Positions 48,401 through 58,300 of a stretch of DNA of 64,000 nt are shown one piece after another. Below the pieces are notes generated by a model, which saw only the letters and a list, made by a program, of their open reading frames with translations, was not told the DNA's origin and made no database searches. Source of the DNA: Larkinella sp965227735 (GTDB lineage: Bacteria > Bacteroidota > Bacteroidia > Cytophagales > Spirosomataceae). Within the stretch, counting starts at the first letter, position 1. Every line of letters starts with the position of its first letter. The stretch is from contig NZ_OZ245776.1 of NCBI RefSeq assembly GCF_965227735.1, positions 496,001 to 560,000 on the forward strand. Reading direction: 5' to 3'. Position numbers and translations under genes: made by a program.

Positions 48401-48745
48401 CAGCCCCTTGCCGATTCCCGCCGAAGACGAAACATCTTTGAACTTCAAACTGCCCTGATTGACGTACATCCGGTCGGCCACCATGTTCCCGGTGAAGTAC
48501 AGATCGGGCAAACCGTCGTTGTTCAAATCACCGACTGCCACGCCCCCGCCGTTGTAGAAATACTCGTAGGCCAGCACGTTGTTTTTTTCGGTCTCGACCA
48601 GTTTGTTAACAAATTTTACACCGGTTTGCTGGGGAGTGAGCGGGGTAAACTGGGCCAAAGCAGGTTGGGCGGTCAGCAGACCGATGAGGCAGCGTATCAG
48701 GCCGGAAAGCCGTCTGATTCGAAGAAAGTGTACGGTAGTAATCAT
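45416..48745 (-). CDS. Secreted FG-GAP/VCBS-repeat protein with ASPIC/UnbV domain (copy 1)
   Basis: 1,109 residues from ATG 48745 (a TTG precedes it). After a signal peptide come many FG-GAP/VCBS blades with Ca-binding DxNxDGxxD loops (VGDLNNDGLPDLYFTGN, DINRDGWLDIYVCYSG), an ASPIC/UnbV-like region about 500-600 (LHFGVGKATTVDSLRIVWPND) and a second propeller. Such proteins are common next to SusCD in Bacteroidota and are assumed to bind surface carbohydrate or protein; no catalytic motif is known. An in-frame octamer run (46131-46162) encodes VFTHSLIHSFTHLNG and seems inserted between otherwise normal segments. The gene sits directly upstream of the vanadium-peroxidase gene. Confidence 0.88.
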   Translation of the reverse strand: MITTVHFLRIRRLSGLIRCLIGLLTAQPALAQFTPLTPQQTGVKFVNKLVETEKNNVLAYEYFYNGGGVAVGDLNNDGLPDLYFTGNMVADRMYVNQGSLKFKDVSSSAGIGKGLGWKTGVTLVDINRDGWLDIYVCYSGSGRPEQRRNRLYINNKNLTFTDQATQYGLDLPTHSTQAAFFDYDKDGDLDCFLLNHNIKDFKRFDAAAVKAMRDEFAGDRLLRNDNGRFVDVSEAAGIKGNPIGFGLGVAIADINLDGWPDIYVSNDYIEQDYLYLNDGKGHFYDSLDKSVGHLSYFSMGNEVTDINNDGWPDIFTLDMLPEDNRRQKLLYGPENYETYQNMLRNGFDHQLMRNMLQLHTGVQKENGFRVPKFSEIGQLAGISNTDWSWCPLFADFDNDGWKDLYVTNGYLRDYTNMDFMKFYADQQLKIARGDSTAMMDILRQMPSTTTQHYIFRNSGQLTFENKVKAWGLDQKALSNGAVYADLDNDGDLEIITNNINVPPSIYRNDSRVSEQHYLQVQLGNSSATLTAGTKVWVYSQGMTQYQEFNPSRGFQSCMHTPLHFGVGKATTVDSLRIVWPNDQMQVLRGVKANQKLVLKPEEAAGKYDWNKTVPEKPVFTEFLTDSLPYRHTEDAYNDFKRQLLIPNMLSFQGPHLAKADVNGDGLIDLYAAGAKGQAGSLLLQQKNGSWQVSPQPAFDADKMHEDTDALFFDADGDGDPDLYVASGGFAYLPDDLLLQDRLYLNDGKGNFTRQTGALPDETISDACVVSLDFDKDGDLDLFVGGRVIPGRYPEPTSSRILINDGKGIFTDKTAQLAPFLTKIGLVTDAVTLDVDKDGWQDLVLVGEWMPISVLKNESGRVFTHSLIHSFTHLNGWWNRIETADLDNDGDLDLVVGNFGRNSQMKPAETEPVTMVYGDFDQNEAIDPFLCYYNQGRSYPLVSRDEALNQLFPLRRKFPTYQSFADATLKEILTPEQLTRADTLQATTFSSILLENKGDGTFIKHDLPVEAQFAPIFALALVDYDGDGLKDLLVGGNQSYTRIKIGKMDANYGSLFKNNGTFRFSYVPQLKSGFRVEGDVRDLVVLEQNDTLTILFGRNNDSIRVYQKTR
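46131..46162 (-). repeat. In-gene octamer tandem repeat, four copies of TGAGTGAA
   Basis: Four perfect 8-bp copies (TTCACTCA on the coding strand) in the FG-GAP gene, giving a period-eight peptide Phe-Thr-His-Ser-Leu-Ile-His-Ser. Because 8 is not a multiple of 3, gain or loss of a single copy shifts the frame. That is the hallmark of a slippage-driven contingency repeat. No equivalent is seen in the paralog at 55323-58673. Confidence 0.8.
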
Positions 48746-48752
48746 CAAAAAG

Positions 48753-48801
48753 ACTTACGGGTTAACAAGCCCACATAGCGACAGCCTATTAACCCGTAAG
48801 T
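48753..48801 (-). terminator. Stem-loop between susD and the FG-GAP gene (copy 1)
   Basis: A perfect 13-bp inverted repeat, ACTTACGGGTTAA and TTAACCCGTAAGT, with a 23-nt loop, 20 nt after the susD stop. On the minus strand it is followed by CTTTTT and, a few bases later, the FG-GAP ATG. It may end part of the transcription or stabilise the susCD message; it probably lets some read-through pass. Confidence 0.6.
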
Positions 48802-48821
48802 TACGAAAATATACAAGTTAC

Positions 48822-50405
48822 TTATTGTTTATCCCACCAGATCCGGGTCGTAAACAGATCGGGACCCTGCACCGCAATGGCCGCGTTATACTGAGCCGCA
48901 TTCCGGCTGGCTTCCGATGATGGATAGCGCAACCGGCGCATGATCGTGCCACCGGTTTCGTTGCCCGCGTAGTTGGTCGGGGTCAAAACCGGGTAGCCCG
49001 TCCGACGCCAGTTGGCGTAGGCTTCGTACGAATTCAGGAAGTTAACCGCCCAGTATTGCGTACCAATTTGCTCCATTTGCTGCGCCGTCGTACCGGTTGC
49101 CAGATACGGATGCGCCGTCAGGTAGGCCGTGATGGAAGCCGCGGGAATGGTTCCGCCATACAATGACATCATGCTCATGGCCGCCGTCACGCCTTTGTTG
49201 TAGTGTGCAGCCGCCTGACCGTCACCCCAGCCGCGAACGGCGGCTTCGGCGAGCAGGTATTCCACTTCGGCATAGCTCTGGAAAACCGTCGGGGCCGAGT
49301 TGCTCGCGATTTTATTCAGGTTGGCTTCCGAATACGTCGCCATCGACTGGTCGGTCCAGGTTGGAATGAGCGTTTTGATGGTCGTCACGTCATACCCGTT
49401 TGGCAGGCCTTTCTGCACAGCTGGAGCCGATGCAGTGGCTTCTTTCGTCGGGTCTGCGTTTCCTTCCCATAGGGTTGCGATAAACGGCAGGCGCGGATCG
49501 TTGTTGTTTTTCAGGAAGTTGACAAACGTCTGGCTCAACTTGCTGTTGGCATTGCCTTTCAGGTTGGTTGCGTCATATTCCTGCGTTTTCAGCGTGTTGC
49601 TGTCGAGGTTCCGTTTGTTGTCGTCACCCTCGGCATGGTTCACTTTGGCAATGTCGTCGTTGCTTTGCATAACGCCCCCGGCAATTGCTTTTTTCACGTA
49701 AGTTTCCGCTTTGGCCGGGTCCACTTTCGTGAGCCGCATACCCAGGCGGAGCATTAGCGAATAGGCGAATTTCTTCCATTTGGTCAGATCGCCCGCGAAA
49801 ATGATATCACCCGCGCCGTACCCGGTTTTGGTGGCATCCAGGGCCGGAGCCGCCAGATCCAGTTCATTGAGCATGTCGGCATAAATGTCGGCCTGCTTGT
49901 CGTATTTCGGCGAGTATGTATTGTTCAGATACCCTTTTGCCGCTTCGGAATACGGAATATCGCCGTACAGATCCGTCACGCGGTGGTAGGCAAACACCCG
50001 GAAAATCCGGGCCACGTTGTAAAGGTTCGACTGCGCCGGATCGTCTTTTGTCAGGGCAATAATCTGTTCCAGTTCCTTGATGTGCGAACCGTAGGCCGTC
50101 TCGAAAAATGCATCTGAATACGGGCCGTTGTACAGGTACTTATCCCCCGACCAGTAGGTGTTCAGGGCGGCAAAATGCTGGATGATGGCGCCGGCATAAA
50201 TCAGATTCCCCCGGTGATTTTCGTAACCTGTTCCGGCGGTTTTCACCACGCTGTAGGAAAACAGGTTGGGAATAACCGGCGTCGTGAGGGCATTCGGGTT
50301 GGTGTTGAGTTCCTCAAACCCGTTATCGCAAGAGGAAAACAGGAGACTGGCGCTCAGGAGACTCGTCAGGATCGGCAGTCGTCTTCTTTTTATTGTTTGT
50401 AACAT
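48822..50405 (-). CDS. SusD/RagB-family surface lipoprotein (copy 1)
   Basis: 527 residues with a lipoprotein signal (LLSASLLFSSC, Cys26) followed by acidic DNGFEEL, as in surface-exported lipoproteins of this phylum. It belongs to the SusD-like group typified by NTNPNALT near the start, LYNVARIFRVFAYHRVTDLYGDIPYSEA and LTKWKKFAYSLMLRLGMRLTKVDP (TPR-helix core), and a C-terminal segment beginning YEAYANWRRTGYP. It caps the SusC pore and binds the incoming oligosaccharide. It follows susC at 28 nt. Confidence 0.93.
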   Translation of the reverse strand: MLQTIKRRRLPILTSLLSASLLFSSCDNGFEELNTNPNALTTPVIPNLFSYSVVKTAGTGYENHRGNLIYAGAIIQHFAALNTYWSGDKYLYNGPYSDAFFETAYGSHIKELEQIIALTKDDPAQSNLYNVARIFRVFAYHRVTDLYGDIPYSEAAKGYLNNTYSPKYDKQADIYADMLNELDLAAPALDATKTGYGAGDIIFAGDLTKWKKFAYSLMLRLGMRLTKVDPAKAETYVKKAIAGGVMQSNDDIAKVNHAEGDDNKRNLDSNTLKTQEYDATNLKGNANSKLSQTFVNFLKNNNDPRLPFIATLWEGNADPTKEATASAPAVQKGLPNGYDVTTIKTLIPTWTDQSMATYSEANLNKIASNSAPTVFQSYAEVEYLLAEAAVRGWGDGQAAAHYNKGVTAAMSMMSLYGGTIPAASITAYLTAHPYLATGTTAQQMEQIGTQYWAVNFLNSYEAYANWRRTGYPVLTPTNYAGNETGGTIMRRLRYPSSEASRNAAQYNAAIAVQGPDLFTTRIWWDKQ

Positions 50406-50433
50406 GATGCTGTAGTGTTAAGATCAGTAGTTC

Positions 50434-53400
50434 TTAGAAACGAACCATCAGGTTCAGACCAAAGCTGCGGGCCGGTGGTACGCCGAACATTTCGAGTCCC
50501 TGCGCATTTCCGCTGTTGTAGGTCGATTCCGGATCGACGTTCGGCACTTTGCTGTACAATAACAGCAGGTTCCGGGCGACGAACGACAAACTAACCGATT
50601 GAATGGGCGTTTTGGCCAGGAACGACTTCGGCAGTGTGTAGCCAAACGTCAACTGGCGCAGCTTGGCAAAATCCGAGCTGTAGATGAACTGGTCGGTGAT
50701 GGTCGTCAGACCGCTGTAGTAGTCCTGAACGTCTTTGCCCGCAAACGTTTTCGTGAACGCATCGCCGGTTGGCGAAACACCGGTTACGGTCAAACCGCCT
50801 TCACGGCCCACCAATGTCTCTTTGGCCAACCCTCTGGCGTAGGCGAAATAGTTGGTCGCACTGTACAGTTTGGCACCAAATTTCGCATCGATCAGGAAGC
50901 TCATCGAGAAGTTCCGGTAGCTAAACGAATTGGTCAACCCCATCGTCAACGGCGGCACACCGCGGCCCAGCATCGTAAACTCACTGCGCATCGGAACGCC
51001 GGTGGCGGTGTTGTAAACCGTGTTGCCATTGGCATCTTTCAGGGCTCTATACCCTGCCAGCATTCCATAAGGCTCACCCTCAAAGTGGTAGACGTAAGCA
51101 CTTTGTGTCCGCGACTGATCGAGTTCCAGGCGTTTCAGACCATCGGCGATTTTCACGACTTTGTTATCGTTGTACGCCATGTTGTAGGCCACGTTCCACG
51201 TCAGACCGCTGGCCGCTTTGACGGGCGTACCGGTCAGCAACACTTCGATCCCTTTGTTCACCACTTCACCCACGTTCAGCAACACGTTGCCGTAGCCGGA
51301 AGCCGACGAGGTTGATGCCGTTACGGGGTCATTCTTGGTCACCCGGTTGTAATATGTCAGGTCAAGGCCCAGTTTGTTGTTGAACAGCTTGGTTTCCAGA
51401 CCAATTTCCGTGGTCGTCGAGGTGTTGGGCTGCAGCAGGGCGTTCGGGATGGTTCCGCCGTTGATGCGCATCAGCGGGACGCTGCCCACATAGGAATTGC
51501 CTTCCAGCGCGTAGGTCAGGTTCAGGGCGTACGGGTTCGGATAACCACCCCCTACCTGCGCCAGGGAAGCGCGGATTTTTCCGTAATTCAGCCAGTTGCC
51601 TTTGTTGGGCAGCACGTCGGAGAACACAAAGCTCAAACCGGCCGACGGATAGAACAGGCTGTTGTTGGCCTTCGCCAGCGTCGAGAACCAGTCCTGGCGA
51701 CCGGTCAGGGTCAGGAACAGCACATTCTGATAGCCCACATCCGCCGAAGCAAACAGGGAGTTGATGCCAAAACCGCTGTAGCCGTAGCCCGATGATTTGT
51801 TGATCGTATTGTCGAGGAAGTAGTTGAACGGCACGTTGAACTGGCTGCCGTTGTAGCTCATTTCCTCCGTCGAGCGACGCATCCGGTTTCCACCCGCCAG
51901 GGCATTGACCGAGAAAGCCCCGAACTCTTTGTTAAAGCCAAGCAACACTTCGGCGTTGGTTTCCTGAATCTGCACCTGACGGCGGTTCATGCTCCCCAGC
52001 GTCGAGTAGGCCAAACCGGTCGGTTCGATGCTCAGGTATTTCATCATGTTGTTGTCGGTACCCACCCGACCCCGGATGTAGAGGAAGTCGGTGATGTTGT
52101 AGCGCATCGAAAATGATCCCAGAAAGCGGTTCCGGATGTCTTCGTTTTTCACTTTGTTCACCACGAAATACGGGTTCTGTGCATACACGCTGCTGTTCCA
52201 GAGTGCCTCATACCCACGGGAATCATAACCCGGATCGAGCGAACGGATGTCGACGGTATTGGCAATCATCTGCACCCCGTAGTTCGGGTTTTTGGGCGTA
52301 TCCGACAGGAAAGTCCGGTTGGTTCCGGTTTCAATGTTATACTGCGCAACGCCCTCGAAAAGCACTTTTTTCGACAGGTTGGCATTGGCGCTCAGGTTGA
52401 ACGATTTCCGGTTGAATCCGGAGTTCGGAATGCTGCTTTTCGAGTCGAGGTTCGACGCGGAGAAACGGAAGCTAGCCGCTTCGTTCCCACCGGCCACCGC
52501 CACGGTGTTGGTGAAGGTGCTACCGGCGTTGTAGAAATTTTTGACGTTGTCTTTCTGGGCTGAATACGGCCGGGTAACGCCGTCGAACTGAATCACCGGC
52601 GAACCGTCGATCCGGGCACCCCACGATTGCGCTCCCGTGTTGATGGCTTCCTGCTGGGTCAGCGGTTTGGCCTGCCGGATTCCCTGACCGTAGTCATACT
52701 GCCAGTCGGTCAGCGTAAAAGGGCGATCGCTCGTATAGGTTCCGTTGTATTCGACCCCGATTCCTTTCTGGCCTTTCCCGGTTTTGGTCGTAATCAGAAT
52801 GACCCCGTTCGACGCGCGTGAGCCGTAGAGAGCCGCAGCCGTTCCCCCTTTCAACACCGAAATGGTTTCGATATCGTCGGGGTTGATGCTGTTCAAACCG
52901 TCGCCCGTGTCCGTTCCACCCCACATACCGGCCGAGTTGACGTTCGTGTTGTCGATAGGCACGCCGTTGACAACGTACAGAGGCTGGTTGTTACCACTCA
53001 GCGAACCGTTCCCCCGGATAATGACCCGGCTCGATCCGCCCGGTCCCGTTGCCGTTGCGGTCGCGTTCACCCCGGCGACTTTTCCCGACAGGGCGTTTCC
53101 GAGGTTGATTTCGCGGGCCTGCGTAAAATCCGACCCTTTCACTTCCGTCACCGAATAGCCCAGGGCTTTTTTGTCTTTGGCAATACCCAACGCCGTTACG
53201 ACGACCTCCTCCAGCGTCTTGTCATCTTCAACCAGGGCAACATCGATGGTCGTCTGGTCGCCCACGGTAATGTTCTGGGCCACAAATCCAAGCGACTGGA
53301 TCACCAGCACACTGCCTTTGCCGACACTGATGGAATACCGGCCGTCGGCGTCCGTGATCGTTCCTTTGTTAGTTCCTTTAATCAAAACGTTGGCACCCGG

Positions 53401-53523
53401 AATGGCGCTCTGGCTTGCATCTGTCACTTTTCCCTGTACGTTCAGGAGTTGCGCCCACGACACGCTGCAACTCAGGAGCAGTACGAAAAAAAGGAGAGTA
53501 AACCGCTCTTTACATAGCTTCAT
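50434..53523 (-). CDS. SusC/RagA-family TonB-linked outer-membrane transporter (copy 1)
   Basis: 1,029 residues. Signal peptide (about 24 residues, SWAQ), carboxypeptidase-regulatory-like domain about 28-100 (VQGKVTDASQSAIPGANVLIKGTNKGTITDADG), TonB-type plug about 105-240 with EEVVVTALGIAKDKKALGYSV and LKGGTAAALYGSRASNGVIL, then the 22-strand barrel ending LNLMVRF with terminal Phe. It imports oligosaccharides with TonB energy together with the adjacent SusD. No sigma or anti-sigma pair is next to it, so regulation is not evident from gene content. Confidence 0.95.
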   Translation of the reverse strand: MKLCKERFTLLFFVLLLSCSVSWAQLLNVQGKVTDASQSAIPGANVLIKGTNKGTITDADGRYSISVGKGSVLVIQSLGFVAQNITVGDQTTIDVALVEDDKTLEEVVVTALGIAKDKKALGYSVTEVKGSDFTQAREINLGNALSGKVAGVNATATATGPGGSSRVIIRGNGSLSGNNQPLYVVNGVPIDNTNVNSAGMWGGTDTGDGLNSINPDDIETISVLKGGTAAALYGSRASNGVILITTKTGKGQKGIGVEYNGTYTSDRPFTLTDWQYDYGQGIRQAKPLTQQEAINTGAQSWGARIDGSPVIQFDGVTRPYSAQKDNVKNFYNAGSTFTNTVAVAGGNEAASFRFSASNLDSKSSIPNSGFNRKSFNLSANANLSKKVLFEGVAQYNIETGTNRTFLSDTPKNPNYGVQMIANTVDIRSLDPGYDSRGYEALWNSSVYAQNPYFVVNKVKNEDIRNRFLGSFSMRYNITDFLYIRGRVGTDNNMMKYLSIEPTGLAYSTLGSMNRRQVQIQETNAEVLLGFNKEFGAFSVNALAGGNRMRRSTEEMSYNGSQFNVPFNYFLDNTINKSSGYGYSGFGINSLFASADVGYQNVLFLTLTGRQDWFSTLAKANNSLFYPSAGLSFVFSDVLPNKGNWLNYGKIRASLAQVGGGYPNPYALNLTYALEGNSYVGSVPLMRINGGTIPNALLQPNTSTTTEIGLETKLFNNKLGLDLTYYNRVTKNDPVTASTSSASGYGNVLLNVGEVVNKGIEVLLTGTPVKAASGLTWNVAYNMAYNDNKVVKIADGLKRLELDQSRTQSAYVYHFEGEPYGMLAGYRALKDANGNTVYNTATGVPMRSEFTMLGRGVPPLTMGLTNSFSYRNFSMSFLIDAKFGAKLYSATNYFAYARGLAKETLVGREGGLTVTGVSPTGDAFTKTFAGKDVQDYYSGLTTITDQFIYSSDFAKLRQLTFGYTLPKSFLAKTPIQSVSLSFVARNLLLLYSKVPNVDPESTYNSGNAQGLEMFGVPPARSFGLNLMVRF

Positions 53524-54000
53524 TGGTTTTCTGTAGGTTGGTTGATGTTAAGAAATAAGCGCAATGGCATTACGGGAACTAGTACAGTAAGAAAATGGAA
53601 ATAAGCAGATTAAGGGATTAGTGATAGAGTGCACAGAATACTTATTATAATAAATTACGTTCTTTATAGGAAACAAATGGCGTGTAAGCTTTAATAATAT
53701 TTGGCTTTCTACTGAATTAGCAAGCAAATATACTATTTGTTAATTTTTTTAAAAAATGCGGTATAGATAATAAATTAATACGTTTTATCAATTTCCAAAG
53801 GTCAAGTTTTAAGAAATCTATATTTTCAGGTCCAGAATATTATTATTGCGACAACCTGAATAACCCTGGTTTTCCAAAGTCAAATAAGTTCTCTAAAAAA
53901 TACAGCAAATATTTTGGAACAAGCCGACGCGATCAGCCAGCAGGCGGGCATTTGAGACAGAATAGCGTGATGTAGACCGACGACCAGGCGGGAAGGAGCG
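53524..54000. other. 477-bp AT-rich region between the two SusCD cassettes
   Basis: No gene was recognised. It contains the susC copy 1 promoter candidate, a 7-bp inverted repeat TTCAGGT/ACCTGAA at 53825-53860 and a GC-rich part at 53930-54000 just past the end of the upstream cassette, where no clear terminator was found. Confidence 0.6.
53725..53739 (-). promoter_or_regulatory. Candidate -7 element and palindrome upstream of susC copy 1
   Basis: The minus strand of 53725-53732 reads TATATTTG (TAnnTTTG), about 200 nt upstream of the ATG. It overlaps a perfect 6-bp inverted repeat CAAATA/TATTTG with a 3-nt centre. An A/T tract lies upstream. The same octamer, with a nearby A-tract, is found upstream of susC copy 2, which supports it as a shared promoter. 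Confidence 0.4.
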
Positions 54001-55326
54001 TCAGCGCAGAGGTTTAATACCGGCTTTTTTGATTTTAGCTACCACGAAATTACCGATGGCTTTTCCCTGTGTTTGCCCGTTCTCGATTGCATCGCGGAAA
54101 TGAATACCGCCGTAGAGCCGGGAGATGGCCGCTTCTTCGGCCGCTTGCCGGAAAGACTTAAAATCGCGGGTAGGCAGTTCAAACAGGACTTCGGTATCGT
54201 CCGTAAACGAAAAATTATCGCCAATCAGGTACGTCAACACTTCAGCCACAGCGGTCGAAATGACGCTGTGACCGCTGGTGTATTCCGGAAAGGGTGGCGT
54301 TTGCAACAGCGGTTGCCAGCGTGCATCGATGGAGCGGTTGATGACGGTTTCGGGTCGTACGCGGTTGCTGCGGTATTTTTCATCCCAGCAACTGATAAAG
54401 GCATCCATCAACGTGGCGGCAACCAGCCAGTGGGCCTGGAGCGTTTTGTCAAAATCCAGTTTGGCTTTCCGGGTCGCAATGCTGGTAATATTCATCCAAT
54501 GCCCGCCCGGACTGATTTTTTTAAAGCCAATCGACATGTGGCCGGAGGTATTGATGGCGAAGGGGTTGCAGTCCCAGTACGAGGCTATAAACCGTTTTTT
54601 TTCATCCAGATTCTTCCCTTCCCGATACACTCCGTAGGCCAGTTTGTAAAATTCGCTGGTGGAATCCTTGCTGAAAGCGACCGCCGGTTTGGGGGTAAAC
54701 TGCGAACAGGTATCGATGAACATCGGGCGGATGGTTCGCCAGTGCGGTTCGATGGCTTCGATGTAACCCGGCGGGGTTGGATACCAGAATTGGTCGCCTT
54801 TGGCGGGCCGGTGGCGCAGGCGGGTGCTTAGTTTCAGGTAATTATCGGTAGCGGCATAGGCCGTTACTTTTTTGGCCACTTCCTGCGCAACGGCCACCGA
54901 CGGGTTGATCACGGCCTGATCGTACCCTTCTTTCCGGAGCGTTTCCAGCAGCTTTTTTTGTTCCTCCTCCAGCATGTAGCCCGAAGGGAGCATCAGCCGA
55001 CCGGTTTCCAGTACGCAAAAAAGGGCGGCAATCTGGTAGTTGTACGGGCTTTTAGAATCAAAGGTTATTCTTTTATGGCTACGAACCAAAGCCGCAGGGG
55101 GTGTCAGGGCGGTATTATGCTGCGCCATAATTTCATACGCTCCCAGTAAACTGTATGTATAAAACCGGCTGGCGGCTGGCGGATTAGCCACATCATGAAT
55201 CATCACCATCGTCACCGCGAAAATCGTTGGCTGCAGATGACGCCCCAGATCCGGCCTGGCCTTTTGCCCCTGCACCGAATGAATAACCAGAAAACCAAGC
55301 AGGAATAAATACCGCATGACCATCAT
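54001..55326 (-). CDS. Vanadium-haloperoxidase/PAP2-superfamily secreted protein (copy 2)
   Basis: 441 residues; the ATG at 55326 overlaps the FG-GAP stop by 4 nt (ATGA). Signal peptide ends near VQGQ. Active-site residues match those of copy 1: Lys317 and Arg324 in KYRSNRVRP, Ser351-Gly352-His353 in YTSGH, Arg403 and His409 in SRLYGGIH. Much of the surrounding sequence (PLLQTPPFPEYTSGHSV, CNPFAINTSGHMSIGFKKISPGGHW) closely follows copy 1. Function as for copy 1: oxidative halogenation or phosphate-ester hydrolysis, not decidable here. It is the last gene of its cassette. Confidence 0.85.
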   Translation of the reverse strand: MMVMRYLFLLGFLVIHSVQGQKARPDLGRHLQPTIFAVTMVMIHDVANPPAASRFYTYSLLGAYEIMAQHNTALTPPAALVRSHKRITFDSKSPYNYQIAALFCVLETGRLMLPSGYMLEEEQKKLLETLRKEGYDQAVINPSVAVAQEVAKKVTAYAATDNYLKLSTRLRHRPAKGDQFWYPTPPGYIEAIEPHWRTIRPMFIDTCSQFTPKPAVAFSKDSTSEFYKLAYGVYREGKNLDEKKRFIASYWDCNPFAINTSGHMSIGFKKISPGGHWMNITSIATRKAKLDFDKTLQAHWLVAATLMDAFISCWDEKYRSNRVRPETVINRSIDARWQPLLQTPPFPEYTSGHSVISTAVAEVLTYLIGDNFSFTDDTEVLFELPTRDFKSFRQAAEEAAISRLYGGIHFRDAIENGQTQGKAIGNFVVAKIKKAGIKPLR

Positions 55327-58300
55327 TTTTTGTAGACCTGGACCGGTTCGTTGAAGGCCCCGATTATCAGATATTTTTGCTGCTTTACCTGCAATTCGAC
55401 CACCGCTTTAACATCGCCAATCACCGATAAACCCGATTCGGGTTGACTCACATAAGAAAAACCGCCTTTCCCATCTCCTTTTAATAAGCAGCCATAATTG
55501 GCATCCAGGCTGCCAATTTTCAGCCGATTATCGGATTTATTTCCCAGAAGCAGAACGTCCATAAAACCGTCGTGATCGAAATCCTCGACCAATGATTTCG
55601 TCACCGGCGAAAATTGGGCTGGCAGCGGCAGAATCTGTTTTACAAATGCGCCATCTTTCGCCAGAAAACAGACGGAACGGCATTCAGTAGCCGTCATTTT
55701 TTTGGCTTTCGCCAGATCATCCGCCGAGAAAATGTCATTGATCGTTGCCGTCGAATAATCTTTGTAGTAGCCAAATTTCCGGCGCATGGGGAAGATCTGA
55801 TCATTCAATTCGTCGCGGCTGACAAACGGATAGGACGTTCCCTGCACATAAAAATTAAAGAATGGGTCAATGGAACCGTTTTTATCAAAATCGGCATACA
55901 CCAGCTCGGCAGGTTCTTTTTTCGAGTATTTAAGCTGCGAATTGATGCCCAGGTTTCCGGCGATAATGTCTTTTTTACCATCACCGTTTACATCGGCAAC
56001 GGTGATCGAAAACCAGAAACCGTTTTCTTCTTCCGGGAAGTAATGAGCGGTTTTATCCACGAAACCGTCTTTGGTATTGGCAAATACTTTAATTGGCATC
56101 AATTCCCCACACAGAATCAGGTCTTTTCGGCCATCACCGTCCAGATCTTCCCATTGGGCATCGGTGACCATACCGATGTTCGAGAACGGCGTTTTTACGG
56201 TCTTAAACTGCCCTTTTCCGTTGTTCTCCAGCAAATAAGAAGTGGGTGGTTCCGGATACCGCCCCGGAATAACCCGCCCGGCAACGAACAGATCCTGATC
56301 GCCATCGCCGTCGAAATCCACCACACGCACACAGGATTTACTGCTGGCAGTCAGCACGGGTAATGCGGTCGTAACCAGTTTTAAATTGCCTTTTCCATCG
56401 TTGATGTACAGAACATCCTGCAACGACGGCGTGTTGGGTTCGAACAGGGAATAACCGCCTTTGGCAACGTATAAATCATCGTAACCATCGCCATTGGCAT
56501 CGAAAAAAACAGCCGCCGAAAGTGCCGAAACGTTTTCATCTCCAATGGTTAATTCTTCGATTTTTTTGAAGGTGCCGTCCGCTTGCTGCAGCCAGATTTT
56601 GCCGTTGGTATTTTTATCCCCGCCAATAAAAAGATCGTCCAACCCGTCTTTATTCACATCGCCTTTTGCCAGAACCGGCCCGACCTGCGAATACATAAAC
56701 AGCATCAGCGGCTGGCGCTTGAAATCATTTTCGTTGTAGCCTTCGTGGAGGAAGGAAATGATCTTCCCGGTTTTTTGAAAAATACCGGGTTTGTTTTTCT
56801 GACCCACCACGCCTTTCGACTTCGGAGCGTTCGTCGGCTGCGTAATCGTGAGAACCTGATTGGCAGCCACCTGAACCAGTTTCTGTTCGGTTTGATCGGG
56901 CCAGATCACCCTGATGGAGTCAACCGTCGTTGCTTGGTCGAGGCCGAAATGCAGCCGGGCCGATTGCGAGGACAGATAGCCCCGAACCGGCTGTTGCTCC
57001 TGATACTGCAAACCGCCCTGGGTATAAACCGTTACTTTGGCTCCTACCGCCTGTTTATTTTTGCCCGCCGAAACCAGTTTGAGCTGAATGTAAGACGTTT
57101 TTAATTGCTCCCGAGTCAAATTCTGGTACACAAAAGCCGGTTCGTTGATGTTATTGACAACCAGTTCCAGATCGCCGTCATTATCCAGATCGGCATACAC
57201 CGCCCCGTTTGAAATCGAAGCGGTTTGAAAACCCCAGTCGGTTTGTTTATTCGCAAAAGTCAGATCCCGGTTATTCTTAAAAATATAATTAGGCAGTTTG
57301 GTCGATGGCATCGCCCGGATCAAATCCATGAGCTGAATCGATTCGCGTTTGATCGCTTTCTGCACTTTGTAGTCACCCCAGTATTTCAGAAAATCTTTAT
57401 TGGTATAATCCCGCAAATAGCCGTTGGTAATAAACAGATCTTTGTAGCCGTCGTTGTCAAAATCAGCCAGCAAAGGAGCCCAGCTCCAATCCGTATTAGA
57501 AACACCGGCGGCCTGCGCAATTTCGCTGAAGGTTCCGTCGCCATTGTTCAACTGCAACATGTTCCGCATGTATTGCTTGTAGAGTTTCTGCTGAACCATG
57601 AGTTCAAACGACTCGTAATTTTCCTGAAGTTGCAGCAGTTTCTGTCGGCGATTATCTTCGGGTAACATGTCCAGCGACATCATATCCGGCAGGCCGTCGT
57701 TGTTGTAATCGGCAATGTCGATGCCCATCGAGAACTGCGCCAGATGCCGGAAAGAATGCTGGGTTTCGTCTTTGAAGGTTCCGTTTTTCTGGTTGATATA
57801 AAGGTAATCCGATTCGTTGTAATCGTTGGTGACGTAAATATCGGGCCAGCCGTCCTGATTCACATCGGCAATGGCCATGCCCAACCCAAACGTGAGCGGA
57901 TACTGGTGAATACCGGCTTTTTTGGTGACATCGACAAAGTGGTTATCCCGGTTTTCGTAGAGTTTATTCCCGGCCAGTTCATCCACTTCGTTCCGCAGTT
58001 TGGCCAGTTCCATGTTGTCATATTTTTTCACATTGTGATTCAACAGCATCATGTCCAGATCGCCGTCGTTGTCAAAATCGAAAAAAGCCGACTGGGTGCT
58101 GTAACCCGGATCATCGAGACCGTATGATTTGGCCTGTTCGGCCAACCGCACCGACCCATCGGAGGAAACACCCTGATTGATAAACAATTGGTTCCGGCGT
58201 TTATCATCCTCTCCTTTCCCGGAATAACAGACATAAATATCCAGCAACCCATCGCCGTTGACGTCGGCCATGCTAACGCCGGTTTTCCAGCCCCCCGCCC

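Noticed and set aside
53930..54000. GC-rich stretch after the second peroxidase gene as terminator
   Set aside because: Only short imperfect pairings and no T run on the minus strand.
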